64,000 nucleotides of DNA, from positions 57,834 to 121,833 of IMG/VR virus record IMGVR_UViG_3300013004_000030, one strand, 5' to 3'. This DNA comes from a virus. This document shows positions 47,047 to 55,121 of this stretch, in pieces (the stretch's first letter is position 1; each line of letters begins with the position of its first letter). A program made the position numbers and the translations under genes. The notes below the pieces were generated by a model that was given only the letters and a program-made list of their open reading frames with translations, did not search any database and was not told the DNA's origin.

Positions 47047-47322
47047 TTAGTAGCTTTTACCTGAATGGTATCTCTCTCGTCTCTTATGCCGTCCGTTTCC
47101 TTTGTTTCTATTTTTGTAGAAAGGGGTAGTGGCGTCGCAGTTGGAACAAATGAGTCTGAGATTGCTCAGACTCCAATCCTCCGGGTTGCCATTTTTATGG
47201 TCACACAAAAGCATTATCGGTTTACCAGCCCATGTGTCAATGCCGCACATTTCGCAGCAGTTCGGTCTGGTTTCTTTTAAATACTTTTTAGCTTGACGGA
47301 TCTCCGAGACTTTGCCACTCAA
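47047..47322 (-). CDS. HNH endonuclease, N-terminally truncated
   Basis: CEMCGIDTWAGKPIMLLCDH, KNGNPEDWSLSNLRLICSNC and a basic RNKGNGRHKRRERY end are the phage HNH endonuclease pattern with two CxxC zinc knuckles. The frame continues upstream (WIGFENYNRLKKEE, also conserved in full-length relatives) to about 47367, where a stop and the tRNA-Thr gene cut it off without a start. TTG 47322 is the first usable start. It is probably a decayed or re-started mobile endonuclease. Confidence 0.78.
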   Translation of the reverse strand: MSGKVSEIRQAKKYLKETRPNCCEMCGIDTWAGKPIMLLCDHKNGNPEDWSLSNLRLICSNCDATTPFYKNRNKGNGRHKRRERYHSGKSY

Positions 47323-47381
47323 AGAAATCTCTTCTTTTTTCAGCCGATTATAGTTTTCGAAACCAATCCAATAGTTTTAAG

Positions 47382-47454
47382 AGCTAGTGGCAGGAGTTGC
47401 ACCCGCGACATTCAAATTACAAGTTTGACGCTCTGCTGTCTGAGCTACACTAGC
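47382..47454 (-). tRNA. tRNA-Thr(TGT)
   Basis: Acceptor GCTAGTG/CACTAGC, D arm GCTC...GAGC, anticodon stem TCAAA/TTTGA with loop CTTGTAA (anticodon TGT), T arm GCGGG-TGCAACT-CCTGC. The T loop begins TGC instead of TTC, which is unusual. Confidence 0.87.
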
Positions 47455-47471
47455 GTACCCTATCTATCTAT

Positions 47472-47639
47472 TCATCCCTTGTTGAAATGAACGGCTAGAT
47501 ATGTCACGAAACCGACAGCGATGAGCAGTGGAAGAAGTTTGGCTCCTCCTCCGCCTATCGTTGCCAGAAACACGATGATGATTATAGCCCATCCGCCGCT
47601 TCCGACAATATCTTCAAAACCAAAAAAACCTTTACTCAT
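47472..47639 (-). CDS. Small membrane protein
   Basis: This 55-residue protein starts at ATG 47639 after GAGGAGG. Two hydrophobic stretches separated by GGGG (WAIIIIVFLATIGGGGAKLL). Its promoter core lies inside the upstream coding region. Confidence 0.7.
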   Translation of the reverse strand: MSKGFFGFEDIVGSGGWAIIIIVFLATIGGGGAKLLPLLIAVGFVTYLAVHFNKG

Positions 47640-48057
47640 TTGAACCCTCCTCAACAACACTGTCTGGGCTGGACCTTTTCAGCTCTTCAAGAAAAACCTT
47701 GCCCAGTTTGCTCTTGTCTCGGATTCCGAGAAGGAAAATGAGTTTGAGATCAAGGGCGAGGGCGATCTCGGGAGCGTCCATAATGAGAAGCCTCTGGAGG
47801 GACGCACAAGCCCTGTAGAGCCTCGTTCGTCCAAAGTCGCGCCTGAACTTGTCGAATTCATCAACGGTCTCAAAACGCCCGTGGCACTCCCTGCAAAGCC
47901 AGAAGTTGTCCACATCCGTACCGTATTTGTTCTCCAACTGAAAGTTCCACCGGTCGGAACTGTGGACATTTTCGTTTCCGCAGAGGAAGCAAGGATCCGA
48001 CTTGGGAATCTCGCCCCAATACTCGCCGTCGTTTTCGTCTTCATGCTCTTGGCACAT
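47632..48057 (-). CDS. HNH-like zinc protein
   Basis: In this 141-residue protein, CFLCGNENVHSSDRW, then FWLCRECHGRFETVDEF, resembles the two-knuckle HNH/zinc core, though the catalytic His is not obvious. The rest is helical. AGGA precedes the ATG. The C-terminal codons contain the promoter for the next gene (CCAGACAGTG). Confidence 0.65.
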   Translation of the reverse strand: MCQEHEDENDGEYWGEIPKSDPCFLCGNENVHSSDRWNFQLENKYGTDVDNFWLCRECHGRFETVDEFDKFRRDFGRTRLYRACASLQRLLIMDAPEIALALDLKLIFLLGIRDKSKLGKVFLEELKRSSPDSVVEEGSNE

Positions 48058-48218
48058 GTTGTTTTCCTAGGTGTTGATGGGATCCACGCAAAGCACTACG
48101 GCGGAACTGACGGAATGATTCGCTTTTTTCTAAGTTCTTGCCACCGAATATCGGCCTCAAAACTTATCGCAGAACGATAAGGTCGATATACTTTTCATAA
48201 GTTCTTTGTTTTCAAATA

Positions 48219-48264
48219 CTTGCATCAATTTTACGCAAGTGCTTGCATCAATTTTACGCAAGTG
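48219..48264. repeat. Two perfect 23-bp tandem repeats
   Basis: CTTGCATCAATTTTACGCAA plus GTG repeated twice; each unit can form a CTTGC/GCAAG hairpin. An 18-bp sequence (CTTTGTTTTCAAATACTT) is also repeated at 48204-48221 and 48316-48333. The 48.06-48.33 kb region has no gene. Confidence 0.9.
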
Positions 48265-48276
48265 CTTGGCAATAAA

Positions 48277-48316
48277 GGACTTAGGTCAAAAGGGCAAAGT
48301 TTTTTGACCTAAGTCC
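48277..48316. terminator. Perfect 15-bp inverted repeat, probable bidirectional terminator
   Basis: GGACTTAGGTCAAAA / TTTTGACCTAAGTCC with a short loop; T-rich sequence follows on both strands. It lies downstream of the gene ending at 48332. Confidence 0.7.
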
Positions 48317-48331
48317 TTTGTTTTCAAATAC

Positions 48332-48739
48332 TTATGATTCGCAAGCATTCTGGACATGATCCAGGAAGTCTGAGATACGGTCATCGTTGTGGAATGGATC
48401 CAAATCTCCTCCTCTGATGCTGTTGGCGAGTTCTGAGTCCATCTCGTGCAGCACATTGAAGTGGATCTGGCCGTTCCTCTGGGACTTGTCGCGGTTGGCA
48501 GCTTGGGCTATCCGCACGTTCTGGAGGTACTCTACGAACAAGATTGTCTTCTTTTTTGTTGTTGCCGGATTCTTTTCGAACACGCCTTCGCAGGTGTATT
48601 CGCTTTCCTTCTCGCTGTAGAGGTGGTTCCCGGCCTCATCCAAGGCGATATTTTTGGCTTGTTCCGGGCTGTCGGCCTCGACCTCCAAGGTATTGAAGCC
48701 CCAGGCGGTCCTGCACACATTGACTAGATATTTAGGCAT
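48332..48739 (-). CDS. Hypothetical protein
   Basis: This 135-residue protein starts at ATG 48739 after AAGGAG, overlapping the upstream gene by 8 bp. N-terminal half is alpha/beta (FNTLEVEADSPEQAKNIALD). Unknown family. Confidence 0.7.
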   Translation of the reverse strand: MPKYLVNVCRTAWGFNTLEVEADSPEQAKNIALDEAGNHLYSEKESEYTCEGVFEKNPATTKKKTILFVEYLQNVRIAQAANRDKSQRNGQIHFNVLHEMDSELANSIRGGDLDPFHNDDRISDFLDHVQNACES

Positions 48740-49202
48740 TTTCCAACTCCTTGGTTTCGGGAGCGAGTTCCGCACTGATCTGGGCGGTGGTGAGTGCCGG
48801 CTCGGCCTTGCAGTCTACAAGGGTCTTGCCGGTACGAGTGGCGGGAGGAAGGGTTCCGATGTACTTCTTCTCCACCAACTTCTTGGCTGCCTCCACATCC
48901 TTGGGCTTGGGCATGGTGGTCTCGCCCTTGACCCCGGCCAGAAGGGCTTGCTCCATCGCCGCACGCATCTTCTCAAGGGCGATCTCGCGGGTGGCTCCGA
49001 GATGGGGGATGAGGAACTCCAGCGTCGCCAGGAGCGGCACATGGGCCGTGGGGGCATATTCCTCGTCCTCGAGCTTGACAATGGTTCCAGTGACCCGAAG
49101 CGAGACCACCTCGTCCACCTCGTACTGTCCGGCGGGAAGCTCGCCGTAGAACTCCTTGTAGATGCTGACCAGAGCCGTTGCGACTGCGTTGTCCATTTTC
49201 AT
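48732..49202 (-). CDS. Hypothetical protein
   Basis: This 156-residue protein starts at ATG 49202 after AAGGAACC. Central beta segment then helices rich in Ala/Lys. Own promoter near 49228. Unknown family. Confidence 0.7.
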   Translation of the reverse strand: MKMDNAVATALVSIYKEFYGELPAGQYEVDEVVSLRVTGTIVKLEDEEYAPTAHVPLLATLEFLIPHLGATREIALEKMRAAMEQALLAGVKGETTMPKPKDVEAAKKLVEKKYIGTLPPATRTGKTLVDCKAEPALTTAQISAELAPETKELENA

Positions 49203-49245
49203 GGTTCCTTGGGTGATGTTTTTACAACTATCCGGGAGGAAGAAA

Positions 49246-50319
49246 TCAATTCACGCGAGCGGCCGAGTTTCCGGCCTTGTTCGGGTCGGAGTCGCAAGCG
49301 TCGATATACTTCTTGATGAGTACATCGTTCGGCAGTTCAAAACTCTTCATAACGAGGTAGGCGTGAATCTGCTCGGGCAGACGCACCGGGGCGAAAGCCC
49401 GGATCACATTGAAGGCGTACCTCACAGCGGCGTTGTGATCCTTCATCAATCCAACCTCAACTTCCTCCGGGAGGCGACCGCAAACAATCTCTTCCGCATA
49501 CTTGACGCAGTAGTCAGGGCTGTCGGCCAACTTCGCCTCCAGGTTGGCCGGAAGCCGTTGTCCCCGCATGATCATCTTTGCATACTGGTACAACTGAGAA
49601 CCGTCGCTCATCGTGTTTTCAAGATGCTCGGGAAGCCGCCCGACGATAATGGTCGATGCCAACTCGTAAAGCCGGTGGCTGTCCCCAGAGAGGCAGTCTT
49701 GTAGTTCCACATCAAGAGTTCTTCCATAAGTCTTCTGCAAGCGTCCGTATTCAATAATCGCCGAGTTGGAAGCCTTGAGCCGATTCTTCAGACCTTCCCT
49801 CAACACGCCGTTGGTGATGGCGGCGTACTTTGTGAGGATGTTTGCGATACCACCGGCATCGGCTCTATCGCTGGGAGAGAATACCTTTTCCTCAAGATGC
49901 TCCGGGAGCGGGCCTCGGATGAACTGGGCGTAGGAAAGGCAAAGGTTGGGATTGGAGAATGTGTCCTCCAGTTCGCTCGGCAACCTCCCACGCACAATGT
50001 TCTTCGCGTAAAGCAAGAGGTTTTCGTCGTCGCCCTTCAACTCGTCCACAAGTTCTTGGGGAAGATCAAGATCCCGCTGATGGAGCGATCCGAAGTAGGA
50101 AAGAATCGCCTTGTGGGAGGGCTTGAGCAACGCTTCCAGTTCAACATCAAGCTTGCCCACAAGCGAGGCGTAGGAAGCGACATTGCTGGCAACGCTCCTT
50201 GGATCTTCCTTGCCGCTGAAGAAGCACTTCTCGTTCTCTGCCGGAAGACGCTCCCGCTTGAAGTTGACCTGGCACCAGAGGACGAGGCGTCGCGTGTTAC
50301 GGAACTTGGGGATGTGCAT
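49246..50319 (-). CDS. Repeat protein with YA-x-x-I-x-GRLPE units
   Basis: This 357-residue protein has about eight imperfect ~35-residue helical repeats of the form LYAKNIVRGRLPSELED, YAEEIVCGRLPEEVE. It ends with the family tail LPEQIHAYLVMKSFE...KKYID. Such repeats resemble solenoid proteins and occur in environmental phages; I know of no assigned function. Starts after AAGGAG. Largest member of a local paralog cluster (49.2-52.8 kb). Confidence 0.8.
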   Translation of the reverse strand: MHIPKFRNTRRLVLWCQVNFKRERLPAENEKCFFSGKEDPRSVASNVASYASLVGKLDVELEALLKPSHKAILSYFGSLHQRDLDLPQELVDELKGDDENLLLYAKNIVRGRLPSELEDTFSNPNLCLSYAQFIRGPLPEHLEEKVFSPSDRADAGGIANILTKYAAITNGVLREGLKNRLKASNSAIIEYGRLQKTYGRTLDVELQDCLSGDSHRLYELASTIIVGRLPEHLENTMSDGSQLYQYAKMIMRGQRLPANLEAKLADSPDYCVKYAEEIVCGRLPEEVEVGLMKDHNAAVRYAFNVIRAFAPVRLPEQIHAYLVMKSFELPNDVLIKKYIDACDSDPNKAGNSAARVN

Positions 50320-50365
50320 CGTTTTTCTCCTTGGGATGTTCTTACAACTATCCGGGCAAAAGAAA

Positions 50366-51031
50366 TCAAACCCTGACTACAGAGTTGCCCATCCTGCCAG
50401 GGTCGTTCTCGCTCGCCTCAATGTATGCCTTCACATACTTGTTGTCGGGGTCTTCAAAGCTCTTCATAATCATGAAGTTGTGAAGTTCCTCGGGAAGCCG
50501 CACAGAAGAAAATCCACGGATCACCTCAAAGGCGTACTTGCTCGCATAAAAGGCGTCCTTGAAGAAAACCCCCTCAAGTTGCGAGGGAAGACGACCCCTC
50601 AAAATCTGCTGGGCGTAAAAGAAACAGTGCTTGGGATCGTCAAATGTGTCCTCAAGGAACGACGGCAGCCTTCCGATGGTCTGAGCCCATCCGAAAAGCT
50701 GAGAGTTCTTTCCCTTGAAGCAATTAAGAAGGTCTTCGCTCACCTCTTCTTGGCGGCTGTGCAGAATCTTCGCATACCTCAGAACGGCACTCGGCTCGCA
50801 CTTGAGAAGTTCCTCAAACCTCGGCTCGAGCTTTCCGGTTCGGAACGCATACTCGGAAACATTGCAAGCGATGATTGACGGAGATTCCTTCTTGCTCTTG
50901 AAGAACACCTCTTCACGGTCCGATGGGAGGCGTGCCTTGTTCGTGTCGTAGTCGTGGATACACACCCAGTTGTTCTTCATCCAGAGAACAAGACGGTGGG
51001 TTGTGCGGAACTTTGGAATTTTGATGTCCAT
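50366..51031 (-). CDS. YA-x-x-I-x-GRLPE repeat-family protein
   Basis: This 221-residue protein begins KIPKFRTTHRLVLWMKN, very similar to the start of its downstream neighbour (HIPKFRNTRRLVLWCQ), so the two arose by duplication. About four repeats and the tail LPEELHNFMIMKSFE. Confidence 0.78.
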   Translation of the reverse strand: MDIKIPKFRTTHRLVLWMKNNWVCIHDYDTNKARLPSDREEVFFKSKKESPSIIACNVSEYAFRTGKLEPRFEELLKCEPSAVLRYAKILHSRQEEVSEDLLNCFKGKNSQLFGWAQTIGRLPSFLEDTFDDPKHCFFYAQQILRGRLPSQLEGVFFKDAFYASKYAFEVIRGFSSVRLPEELHNFMIMKSFEDPDNKYVKAYIEASENDPGRMGNSVVRV

Positions 51032-51074
51032 AACTTATCCCTTTCTAATTTCCTACTGTCCGGGGATTTATTTT

Positions 51075-51614
51075 TCAAGAACCCACATACGAAAGGTAGT
51101 CCCTCATGCTCTTCTTCTCCCATTCATACATTTCCTCATAACTCTTCAGCAGAATCATGTTGTGGATCTTCTCGGGAAACCTACCACGGATCACATGCCT
51201 TGCATACTGCCACATGTGGCTCATGCTCTTGAGGAAAACCTCTTCTTCGGTTTCTGAAAGCCTCCCGAAATTTTGAGCCCACTTAAAGGCGGTGGACGGA
51301 TCCTTACACAACTTCTTCCAGAACTTTTTCTGGGTCACTGGGTCGGAAAATTCCTTCTTCCCCATATAAACAAGATAACGCACACCGATCTCAGGATTCT
51401 TGATGAAGACCCTCTCGGCCTCGCTGCTGATGCCGATGTTCTTCATCACAAGTTGAGCGTACTTTAGAGCCGAACTAGGCACCCTACAAGTGATCCGCTC
51501 TATATCACGGTCATGAACCGGAGTCCAACACTTGTGCTTCCTAAGACTGTTGAGAACCGCGATGAGTTCACGGGCGTCGCCGGTGTAGTTGTTCACATCA
51601 AATGTGATCTCCAT
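51075..51614 (-). CDS. YA-x-x-I-x-GRFPE repeat-family protein
   Basis: This 179-residue protein starts at ATG 51614, overlapping the upstream stop (TGATG) after GGAGG. Tail: QYARHVIRGRFPEKIHNMIL, LLKSYE. Confidence 0.75.
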   Translation of the reverse strand: MEITFDVNNYTGDARELIAVLNSLRKHKCWTPVHDRDIERITCRVPSSALKYAQLVMKNIGISSEAERVFIKNPEIGVRYLVYMGKKEFSDPVTQKKFWKKLCKDPSTAFKWAQNFGRLSETEEEVFLKSMSHMWQYARHVIRGRFPEKIHNMILLKSYEEMYEWEKKSMRDYLSYVGS

Positions 51615-51892
51615 CACTCGTCCTCCGTGCAGATGTCCTTGAGGTACATGCTCACATACTGTCTGGCCTCGGGTTTTTCAAAACAACCGATGACAAGTGC
51701 GTTGTGAACAAAATCCGGTAGACGACCCTTCAGAACATGCTTCGCGTAAAGATGGGCGCTGTGGGGGTCGCTCGCAAAGACTTCCTCCAGTTTTCCGGGA
51801 AGACGAGCCTTCAGAATGTTTCTAGCGTAGAGGAAGGCGTAGTAGGGACGAGCCTTGAGCCTTCTTGCGATCTTGGGCGTGATCTTGGACAT
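51614..51892 (-). CDS. YA-x-x-I-x-ARLPG repeat-family protein
   Basis: This 92-residue protein contains two repeats (LYARNILKARLPGKLEEVF, LYAKHVLKGRLPDFVHNAL). It starts inside the upstream gene. No ribosome binding site beyond GAAGA. Confidence 0.7.
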   Translation of the reverse strand: MSKITPKIARRLKARPYYAFLYARNILKARLPGKLEEVFASDPHSAHLYAKHVLKGRLPDFVHNALVIGCFEKPEARQYVSMYLKDICTEDE

Positions 51893-52335
51893 TCTTCAAA
51901 GTACCTCTTGATCCAAGTGTTTTCGGGGGTCTCATAACTCCACAACACCATGGCGCTGTGAAGCGTGTCTGGCACTTCACTGTCTTGGTTCAAAAAATAA
52001 ATCCACATGGGATCGGCCAGGAACTCAGCCTCAGTCCACTCGTCCCACGGCTTCCTCACCTTGTTGATGAACTCGGTGAGCTTGTTCGGGAATTCCCCCG
52101 AATACCTTCTGCCCGGATATTCCATCCTCTCGGCACTGATATTTATCGAGGGGATTTCCGCCCCGTCCCTGTGCTCGACCTCTAGGAAATAATAATGGCT
52201 CCCGTCGTCGAACCTCCACTCCTTCTTGGAAACCCCGCCCACCGACCAGGACACAGGACGGCCGAAAAAATCATCGGCCAATTCAAAAAGAACGCTGCTC
52301 GTCTTGTACGATGAACCAAGCTTGAAAGGCTTCAT
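51811..52335 (-). CDS. Hypothetical protein with family C-terminal tail
   Basis: This 174-residue protein is a paralog of the next upstream protein (52283): KPWDEWTEAEFLADPMWIYF and TLHSAMVLWSYETPEN match KPWCDWTEDEILSSPEWIVAF and KMHAKMVLLSYQHPDD. Its last 27 residues overlap the next gene. Confidence 0.72.
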   Translation of the reverse strand: MKPFKLGSSYKTSSVLFELADDFFGRPVSWSVGGVSKKEWRFDDGSHYYFLEVEHRDGAEIPSINISAERMEYPGRRYSGEFPNKLTEFINKVRKPWDEWTEAEFLADPMWIYFLNQDSEVPDTLHSAMVLWSYETPENTWIKRYFEECPRSRPRSQEGSRLVPTTPSSTLETF

Positions 52336-52828
52336 CCCCTAAAGTAGTAAAGGGGAGATTTTTGAAGTATTTCTTAATCAGAAGATCGTCTGGGTGCTGG
52401 TACGACAGAAGCACCATCTTGGCGTGCATTTTCTGGGAGACTAGATCGTTCTCCTCGGCAAACGCCACGATCCACTCGGGAGAAGATAAAATTTCATCCT
52501 CGGTCCAATCGCACCAAGGTTTCTTCACCTCGAGCACAAAAGATTGAATTTTTAACTGCTCGTGCTCGTAGTCGAGAAGATTGTTTCCCCATCTAAAGCT
52601 TATGTTGATGGTCTCTTCGCCCAGAGCGTGGCTGATGTTCAGCCGCCAGTCAGTCTGCCATTCCCATACTGTGATCGGACCCTTGTGGGGGTCGTCCCAT
52701 CGGCAATGCTTGTTGCTGGACTTGCCAAAGTGCCGTGCGGCGATCTCGAATATCTTATCGGAGTCGCCGACCAGCTCACTCTTCAGCTTGAACGGACTAA
52801 TGCTTTCATCGTCATAAAGAGGCATCAT
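52283..52828 (-). CDS. Hypothetical protein, paralog of 51811, starts after tRNA-Lys
   Basis: This 181-residue protein's ATG lies 8 bases after the 3' end of the tRNA-Lys gene and lacks a ribosome binding site; a second Met follows at once. It ends by overlapping the next gene by 53 bp. Confidence 0.72.
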   Translation of the reverse strand: MMPLYDDESISPFKLKSELVGDSDKIFEIAARHFGKSSNKHCRWDDPHKGPITVWEWQTDWRLNISHALGEETINISFRWGNNLLDYEHEQLKIQSFVLEVKKPWCDWTEDEILSSPEWIVAFAEENDLVSQKMHAKMVLLSYQHPDDLLIKKYFKNLPFTTLGDEAFQAWFIVQDEQRSF

Positions 52829-52835
52829 TTTAAAG

Positions 52836-53093
52836 TGGAGCAGCTGGGGCTCGAACCCAGGACCAACGGATTAACTTACCACTGTGACTTTCGCCACCCT
52901 TGCGGTTTGTGGTCTGGACTTTGCCTTCACCCATACGGTGCCGCCCGTCAAGTCTCTACACCTTCCCTTTCGGGCTTGGCTCGGCGTTGGCATTTTAAAG
53001 CGTTCGCCGACTTTGAGCGGTTCTACTCTCAAGGTTTCCCTCAAGGCACTCCTATTTTGAAGTCCGATGCTCTACCAACTGAGCTAATGCTCC
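52836..53093 (-). tRNA. tRNA-Lys(TTT) with group I intron
   Basis: Exon 1 (53093-53060) and exon 2 (52874-52836): acceptor GGAGCAT/CTGCTCC, D arm GCTC-AGTTGGTA-GAGC, anticodon loop CTTTTAA (anticodon TTT), T arm CTGGG-TTCGAGC-CCCAG, discriminator A. The intron splits the anticodon after U34, the same place as in the cyanobacterial tRNA-Leu(UAA) intron. Confidence 0.87.
52875..53059 (-). other. Group I intron in tRNA-Lys
   Basis: 185 nt, preceded by U and ending in G. Core: CCAACGCCGAGCCAAGCCC, GAAAGGGAAGGTGTAGAGAC, TTGACGGGC and GGTGAAGGCAAAGTCCAG. Closely related to the intron at 34943. No ORF. Confidence 0.84.
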
Positions 53094-53254
53094 AAATGAA
53101 AAACAACGGCGTGAGGTTTCCTCCCGGACTAAGATGGCAGTGGAGACCACCAACCAGGATTCGTTAATTCTCACGCCGCTGTTTTTAGGCCCTATACATA
53201 AATTATTCGACGATTTCCCACAATGCGGAAATCGTAGCCCACTAATCCATTAAA

Positions 53255-53458
53255 TTACCGACCCACCTTGCACTTGCCGTTGGGGCAGTAGGGCGGAGTG
53301 ATGACACGAACGGTTCCCCTGGTCACGCTGCGAACAGTGCTCACAGTGCCATTGGTCACCTTCCGAACCGCATTTACACCGCAATTGCCGTTCTTGCAGT
53401 CAGCGGCATGAGCCTCGACGCAGAAAAGAATTGCGGCACAAATCATAAGAGTACGCAT
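53255..53458 (-). CDS. Small secreted cysteine-containing protein
   Basis: This 67-residue protein has residues 1-19 as a signal peptide (TLMICAAILFCVEAHAA, cleavage AHA-A), mature CKNGNCGVNAVRKV...CPNGKCKVG with two CxNGxC knots at the ends. AAGGAGG precedes the ATG. The style recalls secreted Planctomycetota proteins. Function unknown. Confidence 0.74.
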   Translation of the reverse strand: MRTLMICAAILFCVEAHAADCKNGNCGVNAVRKVTNGTVSTVRSVTRGTVRVITPPYCPNGKCKVGR

Positions 53459-53485
53459 ATTAGGATCCTCCTTTTAAAAAACGGC

Positions 53486-53854
53486 TCAACGCCACGAACG
53501 AACCCGATACCACATGCCGTTCCGGCCCTGAGCCGAAGCGTCGCCCGTCAGCGACATATTGCCGCTGGGGGTGCAAGTGTTGCAGTTAGGACTGCTGCCA
53601 TAGCCGACTCCCTCAAACCTGCCGATACATCCCCAGACATGCCCGGTGATGTTGTTGGCAGCCATGTAGTTCGCCTCGGCCTGACACCGATCTTGGTCAC
53701 TGCCGCTTGCCGCCGAATGATCGGAGGTGTAGGAGTATGTCTTCGTCGGCTGGGAATAGGTAGGAGTAGAGTAGGTATAACCCCGTCGCGGACGAGCATG
53801 GGCAACACCGCTCGACAGCACACAGAACGCCAGTGCAACGATTGCACTCTTCAT
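53486..53854 (-). CDS. Small secreted protein
   Basis: This 122-residue protein has a signal peptide in residues 1-20 (SAIVALAFCVLSSGVAHA), a Tyr/Ser/Thr-rich stretch, then CQAEANYMAANNITGHVWGC, IGRFEGVGYGSSPNC and NGMWYRVRSW. The GH...FEGVG...C pattern resembles small secreted proteins I associate with Planctomycetota. No catalytic motif recognised. Confidence 0.74.
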   Translation of the reverse strand: MKSAIVALAFCVLSSGVAHARPRRGYTYSTPTYSQPTKTYSYTSDHSAASGSDQDRCQAEANYMAANNITGHVWGCIGRFEGVGYGSSPNCNTCTPSGNMSLTGDASAQGRNGMWYRVRSWR

Positions 53855-53960
53855 AAAAACCTCCGTGAAATGGCGGCGGCTGACACGAGCCTCCGCTTCC
53901 TTTTGAACTATCCCGTGTCGGATTTTCCAAGTAACAGTCTAAAGAAACATGAACTTGAAG

Positions 53961-54524
53961 TCAAGTTTCAATTTCATTGAACATATTCTCCCAGTAGCCA
54001 TCGGCCTTGAACTTCCAGATGCTATCCACCAGGATTCGGGCAACTGAGATCGGGTTGGGAGATGATCCGCACACGACCTCCTCGGCATCAGGCGGCTCCC
54101 AATAGGTGGCGGGAATGTGCTGGTAGTAGCTAACAATATAGCACGGAAGTTCCCTGAACGACGCAATCGTCTCGGTCTCCGTAACACCCGCAGCCACGCT
54201 TACTCCCGCAACCGTGATCGTCCGCTCGTTTTCGTCAACCTCCACTGACTCGCCCGGAAAGAAATGACCAACAGCATCGTTCACGACAGTCTTGAGGCGC
54301 TCCCAGTTGTTCTCGGAAAATTCCTCGAGCGTGGTGCAGAACCCGTCCTTGTACTCGGCGGGCTCCCAGAGCTTCACCTCGTTCCACGCGAGAACAAGGT
54401 TCTGCCCCGCAACCTTAACCTCGTGGTTATTGTCGCGTTGGCCAACATACTCTCCCACAATCCACCTGGGCTTTTTCATCAATCCAATCTTGACGAAAGC
54501 CTTGATCTTGACTCCGGACTTCAT
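53961..54524 (-). CDS. Hypothetical protein
   Basis: This 187-residue protein starts at ATG 54524, seven bases after AAGGAG. Mixed alpha/beta with beta segment ERTITVAGVSVAAGVTETET. Own promoter near 54554. Unknown family. Confidence 0.7.
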   Translation of the reverse strand: MKSGVKIKAFVKIGLMKKPRWIVGEYVGQRDNNHEVKVAGQNLVLAWNEVKLWEPAEYKDGFCTTLEEFSENNWERLKTVVNDAVGHFFPGESVEVDENERTITVAGVSVAAGVTETETIASFRELPCYIVSYYQHIPATYWEPPDAEEVVCGSSPNPISVARILVDSIWKFKADGYWENMFNEIET

Positions 54525-54573
54525 TCTCATGCTCCTTGGGGGGATAACACATCAACCATCCGGGACAAAATTT

Positions 54574-54768
54574 TCAACGACCCGAAAGAACAAACTTAGA
54601 GATTTCCGGACACCAATCCTTGAACTGGTGATGCTCAATAAAAAACTTCTTTCCCCGATTTTCGCCCAAGAGTTTCTCCAAATAAATCATGGCGGTTTTT
54701 TCATCTTGAAAAACCCCCTCGATCTTCTTGTGGTTACTTCCGTTCTTGGACATCACGATATAAACCAT
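54574..54768 (-). CDS. Small hypothetical protein
   Basis: This 64-residue protein (VYIVMSKNGSNHKKIEGVFQ, then a helix and FFIEHHQ) starts on TGATG overlap. Third gene of a small operon from 55371. Confidence 0.7.
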   Translation of the reverse strand: MVYIVMSKNGSNHKKIEGVFQDEKTAMIYLEKLLGENRGKKFFIEHHQFKDWCPEISKFVLSGR

Positions 54769-55121
54769 CAGACCTTCTCCAGGCTTCTGGTCAAGGCTCG
54801 GCCAAGGGCGATCTTGACACCGAGACGGCGGTTGAAGTTGTCTTCTGCGGAGCAGACCGCAACACCCTCAAGTTCCTCCCCATCCGGGGTGCGAACTTGC
54901 ACAACCGTCTTCCCTCCCCGCTCCGAGACCGTCTGTACCAAGCCTCCGTTGAGGTTCTGCATGGTCTTGCCCCGGCGGGTGTGGATCACCCGAACCTTGT
55001 AGCCGCTCTTCCTGAGTTGCTCCACAGTCATTCTGTTTTCCCTCAAGTGATCCATGTACATCAATAAATAGCCCAAAAGAACGCAAGCGATGATCGTCTC
55101 ATGCAGCAGAAGAAGAATCAT
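54768..55121 (-). CDS. Membrane-anchored protein
   Basis: This 117-residue protein has residues 1-22 hydrophobic (ILLLLHETIIACVLLGYLLM), then a basic beta domain (GYKVRVIHTRRGKT, KTVVQVRTPDGEELEGVAVC). Start overlaps the upstream gene by 23 bp, with AGGAAGAGCTC before it. Confidence 0.68.
   Translation of the reverse strand: MILLLLHETIIACVLLGYLLMYMDHLRENRMTVEQLRKSGYKVRVIHTRRGKTMQNLNGGLVQTVSERGGKTVVQVRTPDGEELEGVAVCSAEDNFNRRLGVKIALGRALTRSLEKV

Noticed and set aside
48200-48340. CRISPR array
   Set aside because: Only two 23-bp units directly adjacent, without spacers.
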